56,375 bases of DNA from a gamma proteobacterium symbiont of Ctena orbiculata (GTDB lineage: Bacteria; Pseudomonadota; Gammaproteobacteria; Chromatiales; Chromatiaceae): positions 1 through 56,375 of the forward strand of contig QBVC01000035.1 in NCBI GenBank assembly GCA_003058495.1, written 5' to 3'. Below, piece after piece: positions 17,931-25,477 of the stretch; position 1 is the stretch's first letter; each line of letters starts with the position of its first letter. Both the position numbers and the translations under genes were made by a program. The notes under the pieces are model-generated. The model saw nothing but the letters and a program-made list of their open reading frames with translations. It was not told where the DNA came from and did not search any database.

Positions 17931-19103
17931 TCAATACCAGACCGAGACAAAGGCCTTGATCACATTGGCGGTGAACGAGTAGAGGGGCTCCTCGCCGGCA
18001 ACGCCGCCATCGGTGATGTCGCGGAAATCGTCATACTCGAAGCGGATCAGGTCGACAGAGAGATTGAGACTGCCGTTATCGATGAACTGCCACCGCTCCG
18101 TGTTGAACTCATAGCTGACCATCAGGCCCAGGGTGTGGCTCTGAAAGGTGCTCAGTTCCTTGTCCCGGGCGAGAAAGTTCTGTTCGTTCTGGCGCGAAAA
18201 CAGATCGCTGTAGAAGTCGGCCGCACTCTGGGTGTAGTAGCGGTAACGCACATCTATCACCCAATCCTGCTGCAGCGGGTGGGTGTAGCCGAACTCCAGG
18301 TTGTGGGCGTCTATCCCCCAGGTATCGTTGAAAAAACGGTACTCGCCGCTGAGGGCGGCACGATAGGGGAGATAATATTTCAGCCGCACCGCCAGGGCGT
18401 TGCTGGTACGGGTCTGCGGATAGCGCTCGGGTTGCAAGCCATAGCCGTTCGCACTGAGCGGATCGAGAAAGCGGTAGGAGCGATAGGGATTGTTGAGGAA
18501 ACCCTCGTCGGTGATGGTCTCGAAATCAATGCCGAGGATACTCTCCTTGGTCAAGACCTGGCTGAGACCGACACGGTAGTTCTGCCGCTTGATCGATGCC
18601 CCGAATTCGCTGTCGCCGTTGCGGCTGATATCGTCGTTGCCCACCGCGTAGCCCAGGGAGACGGTGGTCAGGTCGCCAAACATATCGTGGCTGATGGAGA
18701 AGCTGCCGGTTTCCGCCTGGTAATCGCTCTCGTCGCTCTGGGTCAGCGCCAGGCTCATCAGGGTCCTGTTGTGGAGATAGTCCATCGCCAGGGTCGATTC
18801 GGTACGCTCCTCGGTATAGGGCGACGCCGTGCTGACCACGTCAACCGATGCGCTGGAAATGGAATCGACATAGTAATTGGCATTCAATGAAATATTGCCG
18901 CCGAAGGACTTGCGCACCAGGATTGAAGGACCGTCCACCTCGACGCCGCCGCCGTCGTAGCGGTGATACATCAGATCCGCCCGGTCCTCCGGAAGCACCG
19001 TGGCTTGCAGGCCCATGCTGAAGCTCAGCAGGAGAAGCAGCGAGACGCAGAGGTGGAGAGTGAAGCCGGGCCTGCCCTGCGGCAAGCTCGGCCGGGACGT
19101 CAT
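17931..19103 (-). CDS. DUF3570 family outer-membrane beta-barrel protein
   Basis: About 390 residues with an N-terminal signal segment (LHLCVSLLLLLSFSMGLQA) and a long run of alternating amphipathic strands ending in an aromatic residue (FVSVWY), typical of outer-membrane barrels. It matches my memory of DUF3570: start of the mature part with the phrase DLMYHRYDGGGVEVDGPS and strands such as VDVRYRYYTQSAADFYSDLF. The ATG at 19103 is 7 bases after the DUF4266 stop and has AGAGG before it; the frame extends upstream, but would overlap the lipoprotein gene. The function is unknown. The family commonly co-occurs with DUF4266, a thioredoxin and ApbE; the first two are directly adjacent here and apbE is in the same block at 41148. 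Confidence 0.82.
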   Translation of the reverse strand: MTSRPSLPQGRPGFTLHLCVSLLLLLSFSMGLQATVLPEDRADLMYHRYDGGGVEVDGPSILVRKSFGGNISLNANYYVDSISSASVDVVSTASPYTEERTESTLAMDYLHNRTLMSLALTQSDESDYQAETGSFSISHDMFGDLTTVSLGYAVGNDDISRNGDSEFGASIKRQNYRVGLSQVLTKESILGIDFETITDEGFLNNPYRSYRFLDPLSANGYGLQPERYPQTRTSNALAVRLKYYLPYRAALSGEYRFFNDTWGIDAHNLEFGYTHPLQQDWVIDVRYRYYTQSAADFYSDLFSRQNEQNFLARDKELSTFQSHTLGLMVSYEFNTERWQFIDNGSLNLSVDLIRFEYDDFRDITDGGVAGEEPLYSFTANVIKAFVSVWY

Positions 19104-19110
19104 ACGACCT

Positions 19111-19347
19111 CTAGTTACAGCCACATCCCCCTCCACCGCCGCCCTCGGCGCCGCGGGCCGCCTCCCGGGTCTGATAGACATGGTGCCGGTAGGAACCGGC
19201 AATGGGATCACGCTCAAAACTCATGATCGGATCGGCCAGATGGGCCCGCTCATAGGGCTGAACCCAGGGTTCGATACTGCACCCCACCGCACCGAGCATG
19301 CAGAGTGAGAACAGCAGCTGCCAGGTTCTGAGTCGCATCATCTTCAT
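19111..19347 (-). CDS. DUF4266 small lipoprotein
   Basis: About 78 residues with a lipoprotein signal (lipobox GAVGCS) and a C-terminus of glycines around two cysteines (GGGGGGCGCN), the hallmark of DUF4266. The mature part includes WVQPYERAHLADPIM. The start is uncertain: GTG 19362 overlaps the thioredoxin stop, while ATG 19347 and ATG 19341 are also possible; I use 19347. It is translationally packed between the TlpA-like gene and DUF3570, so the three are likely made together. The Cys-rich tail may bind metal or form a disulfide with the adjacent thioredoxin; that is inference. Confidence 0.8.
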   Translation of the reverse strand: MKMMRLRTWQLLFSLCMLGAVGCSIEPWVQPYERAHLADPIMSFERDPIAGSYRHHVYQTREAARGAEGGGGGGCGCN

Positions 19348-19358
19348 CTGTTCAAATA

Positions 19359-19880
19359 TCACTCACGCAACAGTTCGCGGATCTGCTGCTGGTAATCCTC
19401 TTCGTAGCCCGGCTTGTAGCCCTTGTGGAGATAGCGGATCCGGCCGTCCCGGTCGACCATGAAGGTGCTCGGCATCGCCTTGACCTGGTACTCCTTGCTC
19501 ACCTTGCTGCGGTCATCGTAGAGGATGGGAAAACTTACCGGAAGATCCTTCAACATCTTGTCGGCGGCGGCCCTGTCCTCATCCACGTTGACTCCCAGCA
19601 GGGAGAAACCCAGGGACTGGTAGCGTTCGAAGAGCTGCTGCAGCAACGGCATCTCCTGGCGGCATGGACCGCACCAGGATGCCCAGAAGTTGACCATCAC
19701 CACCTGCCCCCTCAGCTCGCTCAGCTTGATGTTCACACCCTCTCTGCTCTTCAGCGTGAAATCGGGCGCCATGGGTTGCGCCTTGGCTGCAAGCGCATCG
19801 CCGCAAGCGAATACCAGACAGACGGTGACCAGGATCAACGGCTGTAATCGATTAAGAACTTGGCGTTTACTCAACATCAT
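19359..19880 (-). CDS. TlpA-like periplasmic thioredoxin
   Basis: A 173-residue exported thiol-disulfide protein: signal peptide (LQPLILVTVCLVFACGDALA), then the TlpA/ResA fold with APDFTLKSREG, the redox motif WCGPC in FWASWCGPCRQEMP, and the cis-proline region KAMPSTFMVDRDG. ResA-type proteins keep CXXCH cysteines reduced for haem attachment, and this cluster contains several CXXCH proteins, so a role in cytochrome maturation or in reducing the DUF4266 cysteines is plausible. It lies 7 bases after the next barrel gene and overlaps the DUF4266 frame by 1-3 bases if GTG 19362 is used. Confidence 0.9.
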   Translation of the reverse strand: MMLSKRQVLNRLQPLILVTVCLVFACGDALAAKAQPMAPDFTLKSREGVNIKLSELRGQVVMVNFWASWCGPCRQEMPLLQQLFERYQSLGFSLLGVNVDEDRAAADKMLKDLPVSFPILYDDRSKVSKEYQVKAMPSTFMVDRDGRIRYLHKGYKPGYEEDYQQQIRELLRE

Positions 19881-19887
19881 TATTCCC

Positions 19888-20565
19888 TCAAAAGAAATAG
19901 GTCAGACCGCCGTGGAGTTCGAAGTTGTGGATCGTCTCCGCCTCTCCCAGCAGGTCCGACTCGAACATGTGATCCCTGACATCGAGATGCAGGGAGAGCC
20001 AGTCGGTGATCAACAGACGGTAGCCCGCGCCGACGTTGACCGTGAACTCGTCATCGCCGGCAAAGCGGGTACTGCCGGCCCCGCCAATCAGATAGAACTG
20101 GCTGTTGAAGGCGTACTTGCCGCCCAGAAACACCTCCCCCGGCAGCAGGTTGTATCCCACGGACAGGTTGTAATAGGTAAAATCGCGTTCATCGTCCGTG
20201 AGCAGCTGTATATCGCCGCCCAACTGTTCGAAACTGGTCTCCTTGGCCTCGGTGGTGCCCACTGCCGCCTCGATAAAGATCGAGTCGGTCAGATGATAGG
20301 CCAGACGGACCCCGTAGACACCGCTGGTACCGAAATCCTCGATGCTCATCAGCCCGACATAGAAGCCGATTTCAAAGTCCTCGGTGTCTATTTCGGGTTC
20401 GACGATCTCCCGGCGCGCTATCTCAGGTTCGATCAACAGCTCTTCACGCAGACCCTCGCCGAGTGGCTCCTCGGCCGCTGGCTCTTCAGCCAAGCACGGC
20501 GACATCGCCAGGGCCGTCGCAAACGTTGCTGTACTCAGAAAAAGAAACCGAGTCCGATTTTCCAC
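19888..20565 (-). CDS. Outer-membrane beta-barrel protein (OMP_myx_plus-like)
   Basis: A 225-residue exported barrel: a signal peptide ending near ALAMSPCLAEEP, an acidic linker of about 35 residues (EEPLGEGLREELLIEPE), then eight or so short amphipathic strands with the terminal motif GGLTYFF. The pattern IGFYVGLMSIEDFG and YRLLITDWLSLHLDVRDH agrees with the outer-membrane beta-barrel family TIGR04565 as I recall it. The start is GTG at 20565 with GAGGAA upstream, and overlaps the previous gene's 3' end by about 31 bases. This points to translational coupling with the SH3-barrel gene. Confidence 0.82.
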   Translation of the reverse strand: MENRTRFLFLSTATFATALAMSPCLAEEPAAEEPLGEGLREELLIEPEIARREIVEPEIDTEDFEIGFYVGLMSIEDFGTSGVYGVRLAYHLTDSIFIEAAVGTTEAKETSFEQLGGDIQLLTDDERDFTYYNLSVGYNLLPGEVFLGGKYAFNSQFYLIGGAGSTRFAGDDEFTVNVGAGYRLLITDWLSLHLDVRDHMFESDLLGEAETIHNFELHGGLTYFF

Positions 20566-21296
20566 TGGTCAAATTCCTCGTTGTCTTCGCGGCTGGTAAA
20601 AGCGGTGTAGTGGCGAAACTCTGCGCGCAGAAAAAAGCGCCGTGTCAGATAGACACGCAGGCCGGCACCTACGTGGGCCGTGGTGTCGGTGCGATCCTCG
20701 GACTGAACCAGGGTCGACTTCGGCTCAGTGCGTATCACGCCCCCTCCCAAGGTGAAGAAGGGGCTGTAGGTCCATTCGGGAAAGGGTTGGGAAACCAGGT
20801 TGACATCGAACAGGTATTCGCTGGAGAAGTCACCCAAGGCCTGGGAGAAACTGAGCTCGGTGGAGAGATTTTCATTGAACGAGTAGCCACTGTATATCCC
20901 AAGTAAGGTGGCGCCCTCCATATCGCCCCCGTAAAAACCAAACTCCCAATGCCGGTTTCTGAAATCATCCTGGGTATAGGATGCCAGATGGAGCCGCTCA
21001 CCATCCTCGGTCTGGGTCTGGCGCATCTGCTCAAGGCTCACCCAGCCCGAACGTCCCCGGCGCGTGTAGACCTGAAACCAGTCGGTGCGACGCTTGTGGA
21101 TCTCGACCCACTCCGAACGCTCGACGACGTAGACAATGGGGTAGGAGCCACCCGGTCCGGTGTGCATCTCGATATAGGGGGCTGTCACCTGGACCCGTTG
21201 ATAGCCCTCTTCCGCTTCACTGATCGCCGGGGTCAGCCAGATCAAAAACCAGCCCGTCCACAGGTACCGCTTTAACCTATAAAGTCTCAAACTCAA
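20535..21296 (-). CDS. SH3-domain outer-membrane beta-barrel protein
   Basis: A 253-residue protein: signal peptide, a bacterial SH3 domain (about residues 32-92, with YIEMHTGPGGSYPIV and GRSGWVSLEQM), then a small beta-barrel (HWEFGFYGGDMEGATL to QWKIGLGFFF). SH3b domains bind cell-wall or protein ligands, so the protein may link peptidoglycan and outer membrane. The start is a TTG at 21296 overlapping the stop of the HzsA-like gene; no better start is near the signal peptide. It overlaps the next barrel gene at its 3' end. Two tandem small barrels recall GltA/GltB of the Myxococcus gliding machine; this is an analogy, not an identification. Confidence 0.8.
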   Translation of the reverse strand: MSLRLYRLKRYLWTGWFLIWLTPAISEAEEGYQRVQVTAPYIEMHTGPGGSYPIVYVVERSEWVEIHKRRTDWFQVYTRRGRSGWVSLEQMRQTQTEDGERLHLASYTQDDFRNRHWEFGFYGGDMEGATLLGIYSGYSFNENLSTELSFSQALGDFSSEYLFDVNLVSQPFPEWTYSPFFTLGGGVIRTEPKSTLVQSEDRTDTTAHVGAGLRVYLTRRFFLRAEFRHYTAFTSREDNEEFDQWKIGLGFFF

Positions 21297-23926
21297 TCAT
21301 CCAGTGGTGCCATGAAGGGGTCATTGTAATACTGCGCCCCTATGTCGAGCCATTCGGCTATCAGTTTCATCTCCGCGTCACTCAGGTAACCCGCATGGCT
21401 GCCACCCGCATCGAACAGACCGAGGAAGAGGCCGCCACTGGCGGAACCCGCCTGCATGGAAGGAGGCACCGGCACCGGCACGTCAGGAAGCGGGATCGGA
21501 TTGCCGTCCGCATCCAGCACCAGGTTGCCGTTTTCATCCGTTTCGTAGAGCTGGTTGCCATTTGCATCCAATTGCGGCACCAGCCGATCGACCAGGAGCC
21601 CGTCAACCACCTCCTGCTCGAAGTCGGTAAAGAGCAGCTCCCGATAGGCGGCGAAGTGATCCGGCTCATCCTCGGAGGCGCCGTCGCTCAGATCGAGTTG
21701 GCCGTCGGGTACCACGGTCTCTCCGTTATCGTCCGTATCATGACAAACTGTACAGGTAAGGTCATCGATCTGGTTGTCCATGGCATCGAATACGGGCCTG
21801 GGTAGCGCCCATAACGGATGAATATGCTGCTCGTAATGGATCACGGCGCGGCAGAGCGCGTTCCAGTCGTTGGCACACACGGCGTCACTCAAGGGTGCCG
21901 CTGTTCCCAGGTCGGCATAGCGGTAGCTGTAGGCGGCATCGGGCTCCCTCATCGCCGGATCTGTCCAGACATCGGTGAACAGCAGATCCATGCTTGGGTC
22001 GCAGGCACTGGCGGTGCAATCGATACGGTTGCGCACCTGCGCCATGGTCTCGCCGAAGTCGCTCCAGTAGTCCGGATTGGCATTGGGAAACGGCAGACCG
22101 CTGCCCGTGCTGCCGCTGTTTGCACTGGGGGGTGCGGCGCTCAGGCGTCCGTGCGTCAGCGGGTTGCTGGCTTCATGGCATCCGCCACAGCTGACCACCT
22201 CACCCGGCCTGAACTGGAGCCAGAAACCGTGGGGCTGGCCGACACGCCTTCCATTCCCATCCAGGATGCTGAAACTGACCGGTACGTTGGCGGGCACCTT
22301 CACCTGCACCGAGCCATCGGGTTCGATGGGTGCGTAACCGAGCACCTCGCGCATGCCGAACTGGGTTGTCGCACCGAAGGCGCTGCCGTCAAACTCGAGC
22401 ACATCGTCATCGGGGATCGTGACCTGCTTGATCAGGCGTATGAAACGCGCGGGACGCTGGTCCGCTCGGGTCTGCGACGGATCCGCCAGGGTTGCAATGT
22501 CCGGATCAGCGGTATCGACGCCGTCCATGTCATAGACACTGCGGATATGCAGCAGGCCTGCCTTGTCCGATACCAGGGTCGGATCGAGATCGATGCCGGC
22601 TGTCTTGTCATGCCGAATCGTCGGCACGGTGCGCGCCACCGCGACAACGGCATCGGTATAGATGACGCCCTCCTGCGGCTTGACGATCGGCTGCTGGGTC
22701 CCCTCATCGCCGTTGTAGATATAGAGGCTGTAGAGCGGCGGCGCCGGCACTGTATCGGGATTGGCGAGACGCTCCTCGGTACAGGGGACGATGGTATCGT
22801 CCTCCAGGGCACGACACTGGTTCCAGCTGATCACCATCCGCTCCGTACCGTCGAACAACGGGTAGGCGCTGCGCAGCTGGCCATCCCGCGACAGGCTGCC
22901 GTCGGTGGTGACTTGAAGCGTGGTCGCCTGACTCTGCGCCGGACCGCTGAGCCCCATGTTGTCCCAGGTTGGCTGATCGTTGTCGACATAGGTAGCCGTG
23001 TCGATCGTGATCAGATCACCGCCCTCATTGGTGCCGTCGAACGGCAGCAGCAGGGCCAGAATCCGGCCATCGGGCATCTCGATGGGGCGCAGGAACTGCA
23101 CCGTACTGCCCGCGGTCCCGGTATCATGGCTGTTGAGACCGTACAACAGCTCCATTTCGGTGCCGTCGGGATTCATGCGGTAGAGATGAATGGCGTTGTT
23201 GCCATCGGCATTGTCCCAGCGACTGAAGACAATCTGACCATTGGCAAGCACGCTTGGCGAGAAGTCATGGCTGCGGTTGAAGGAGATCTGGGTGATCCCG
23301 GTGCCGTCGCTGTTCATGATGTGCAGCACCATGGCCGGTTCATCCACGGACCGCTCCATGGCCAGATACTGTGGCTTACCCTCATCCAGCAGACGCGCCT
23401 TGGCAAGCCGCTGCCTGGTCGACGAGAAGACGATGCGACCGTCAGGCAGGTAATAGGGAAAACGGTCATGGCCATCTTCGGCGGTGATGTCCGAAACGAT
23501 GACGCGCCTCAGGGTTTGGCTGGGGATGTCGTACTCCCAGATATTCCATGTCGGTTGATCTTCCGGTTCGGCATCCTCGATCAGCGGAAGCCTGAGAGAG
23601 AAGAGCAGTTTGCTGCCATCGAATGAGACACTGATATCGCGGACGTCGCCCTCGCCACCGGTTACCGAACCCGTAAGGTTGATCTCGTCGGCCCCCGCGG
23701 CGGCGAAGTCCTTGAGGTAGAGATCGCCACCCGCCTCGCTGACCTGGCTGACGCGGATGTCGGTGTTCGTGGTCTCGGTGATCGGTCGTTTCACATAGGC
23801 GACCGGGTAATCCACGACCACCGGATCCGGATCCTGGCTGCTACCGCCGCCGCAGCCCTGGAGGCCAAGAAGGACCATGCCTATGAAGAGACCTGGGAGT
23901 GTCATGCTGGGAGTGGCCAGTTTCAT
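21293..23926 (-). CDS. HzsA-like lipoprotein with TolB-type propeller and CXXCH haem sites
   Basis: About 877 residues. It begins with a lipoprotein signal (lipobox LQGC, then GGGSSQDPDP). A propeller-like region follows (HDRFPYYLPDGRIVFSSTRQ, LHIMNSDGTGITQISFNRSHDFSPSV, PDGRILALLLP), then a domain resembling the middle domain of hydrazine synthase alpha (LGYAPIEPDGSVQVKVPAN). CXXCH haem sites lie near residue 579 (CGGCHEAS) and 723 (CTVCHDTDD), and a C-terminal helical part (YLSDAEMKLIAEWLDIGAQYY). The ATG at 23926 fits the signal peptide; ATG 23965 is possible. Hydrazine synthesis itself is not implied, since other HzsA relatives lack that role. It heads the minus-strand operon that runs through the two barrels to DUF3570. 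Confidence 0.85.
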   Translation of the reverse strand: MKLATPSMTLPGLFIGMVLLGLQGCGGGSSQDPDPVVVDYPVAYVKRPITETTNTDIRVSQVSEAGGDLYLKDFAAAGADEINLTGSVTGGEGDVRDISVSFDGSKLLFSLRLPLIEDAEPEDQPTWNIWEYDIPSQTLRRVIVSDITAEDGHDRFPYYLPDGRIVFSSTRQRLAKARLLDEGKPQYLAMERSVDEPAMVLHIMNSDGTGITQISFNRSHDFSPSVLANGQIVFSRWDNADGNNAIHLYRMNPDGTEMELLYGLNSHDTGTAGSTVQFLRPIEMPDGRILALLLPFDGTNEGGDLITIDTATYVDNDQPTWDNMGLSGPAQSQATTLQVTTDGSLSRDGQLRSAYPLFDGTERMVISWNQCRALEDDTIVPCTEERLANPDTVPAPPLYSLYIYNGDEGTQQPIVKPQEGVIYTDAVVAVARTVPTIRHDKTAGIDLDPTLVSDKAGLLHIRSVYDMDGVDTADPDIATLADPSQTRADQRPARFIRLIKQVTIPDDDVLEFDGSAFGATTQFGMREVLGYAPIEPDGSVQVKVPANVPVSFSILDGNGRRVGQPHGFWLQFRPGEVVSCGGCHEASNPLTHGRLSAAPPSANSGSTGSGLPFPNANPDYWSDFGETMAQVRNRIDCTASACDPSMDLLFTDVWTDPAMREPDAAYSYRYADLGTAAPLSDAVCANDWNALCRAVIHYEQHIHPLWALPRPVFDAMDNQIDDLTCTVCHDTDDNGETVVPDGQLDLSDGASEDEPDHFAAYRELLFTDFEQEVVDGLLVDRLVPQLDANGNQLYETDENGNLVLDADGNPIPLPDVPVPVPPSMQAGSASGGLFLGLFDAGGSHAGYLSDAEMKLIAEWLDIGAQYYNDPFMAPLDD

Positions 23927-24276
23927 CTTTAGCTTGGATCCTCCTGGAAATCCGATCGTAAACATCTGATCGAGCCATCTGAGTTTGACTCACGCCTGTC
24001 GGCAGCCGGCAGCAAGACAGGGAGATGTTGTCGAACACTATTCAGGATGAATATTGACTCCTGCTATCGACTAATAAAATCATGGACTTGAGAGTCTACC
24101 TCATCGAAGTCGCCAATCAGTGCGCGAGTTCACACCCTGAAAAAACAGAAGTCACGGATTTACCACTTCGGATTGACAAAAACTGCCAGCGATATAGAAG
24201 AGAAAGAGACAGTAATTTTCGTCCCGGGGAATACTTCGGGATCAGTCTTAGGGATGGATTTAGGGGCACATTCATC
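23927..24276. other. Divergent intergenic region between two cytochrome operons
   Basis: These 350 bases separate the HzsA-like gene (minus) from the next CXXCH gene (plus) and must hold both promoters. I see a weak plus-strand candidate, TTGACT (24054-24059) and TAAAAT (24075-24080) with a short 15-base spacer, but nothing convincing. An in-frame ATG at 24082 would extend the plus-strand gene, but that extension has no coding character that I can defend. Confidence 0.4.
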
Positions 24277-25473
24277 ATGTCACTACAGGATCAGCTCAGA
24301 AATAGTCTTTCAATTCCCACTACACCACAGCTGTTGTTAATAGCGATCCTGTTCACACTGTTTTCGCTGACAGCAACAGCCGGGCCACGGGAGCAGGCCA
24401 AACGCATCCATGACAGGATTGCCGGGGTGCCACCCAGTGCAGAGACCCTGGCCCAGATGGTCAGCGAAATCGAAGACAACAGCGATCCGCTGGCGGCGGC
24501 CATGATCGCCACCGAACATCCCGACTTCTACAACGTCACCCTGAAAAACTGGGCCACGCCCTGGACCAATGAGGAGATGACGCCCTTTGCGGCGCTGAAT
24601 GACTACAGCGCCACCGTGATCGGCATGGTGCGCGATGAGGTGCCGTTCAATCAGCTCCTCTCTGCCGACATCCTCTATGTGGGCACCAATGCACCCGCCT
24701 ATTCGAACAGCAACAACGATCACTACGAGGCGATGGAAAATCAAAGCCTCAACCTCAAGGACGAGCTGCAACAGGTCGCCCAGTCGAACGTAACGGGTCT
24801 TCCCTCAGAGGGGACCGCCGGCGTCATCACCACCCGCGCCGCCGCCCGGGCCTTCTTCGTCGACGGCACCAACCGGGCCATGTTCAGTTTCACCCTGCTC
24901 AATCACCTGTGCAAGGTGCTCGAGGAGATCAAGGACCCGACCCGTCCCGCGGACCGGATCCGCCAGGACGCCTCCCGCAGCCCGGGGGGTGACAGCCGGG
25001 TCTGGTTCAACAACTGCCTCGGCTGTCATGCCGGCATGGCGCCGCTGGCGCAGGCCTACGCCCACTACAACTATGAATATCCCGAAGACGATATGGAGGC
25101 AGGCCAGCTTGTCTACACCCCCGGCATGGTTCAGCCCAAGTATCTGATCAACAGCAGTGTGTTCAAGGATGGCTATATCACCACGGACGCCAGCTGGGAC
25201 AACTATTGGCGCGAGGGACCGAATTCGGTACTGGGGTGGGATTCCAACCTGCCGGGAACGGGCATCGGCGCCAAATCGATGGGTGAGGAGCTGGCCAACA
25301 GCCATGCCTTTGCCGAGTGTCAGGTCACCAAGGCCTTCCAGGCGGTCTGCCTGCGCGCCCCGGTGGACAGCGCCGACCGGAGCCGCATTTCGGAAATCAC
25401 CGAGAGCTTCAAGACCGACTACAACATGAAGCGCGTGTTCGCCGAAACCGCGGTCTACTGCGCGGGGGAGTGA
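24277..25473 (+). CDS. Exported mono-haem c-type cytochrome-like protein
   Basis: About 398 residues when started at ATG 24277, which has AGGGG ten bases upstream and leads directly into a signal peptide (LLLIAILFTLFSLTATA). A CLGCH haem-attachment motif lies at about residue 247 in NNCLGCHAGMAPLAQAY. Two further Cys (ECQVTKAFQAVCLRAP) may form a disulfide. The rest is not similar to any family I know. It is followed after 4 bases by the LamG-cytochrome gene and then by the Tat-exported gene, forming a three-gene operon divergent from the HzsA-like operon. Confidence 0.8.
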   Translation: MSLQDQLRNSLSIPTTPQLLLIAILFTLFSLTATAGPREQAKRIHDRIAGVPPSAETLAQMVSEIEDNSDPLAAAMIATEHPDFYNVTLKNWATPWTNEEMTPFAALNDYSATVIGMVRDEVPFNQLLSADILYVGTNAPAYSNSNNDHYEAMENQSLNLKDELQQVAQSNVTGLPSEGTAGVITTRAAARAFFVDGTNRAMFSFTLLNHLCKVLEEIKDPTRPADRIRQDASRSPGGDSRVWFNNCLGCHAGMAPLAQAYAHYNYEYPEDDMEAGQLVYTPGMVQPKYLINSSVFKDGYITTDASWDNYWREGPNSVLGWDSNLPGTGIGAKSMGEELANSHAFAECQVTKAFQAVCLRAPVDSADRSRISEITESFKTDYNMKRVFAETAVYCAGE

Positions 25474-25477
25474 GATC

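Noticed and set aside
21818-23626. 602-residue open frame on the plus strand under the HzsA-like gene
   Set aside because: Antisense to a gene with recognisable domains; composition is a shadow pattern with many H, R, G and V and no motif.
21293-23926. True hydrazine synthase subunit
   Set aside because: The relatives HzsB and HzsC are missing, and the organism type does not suggest anammox; only the middle-domain similarity is supported.
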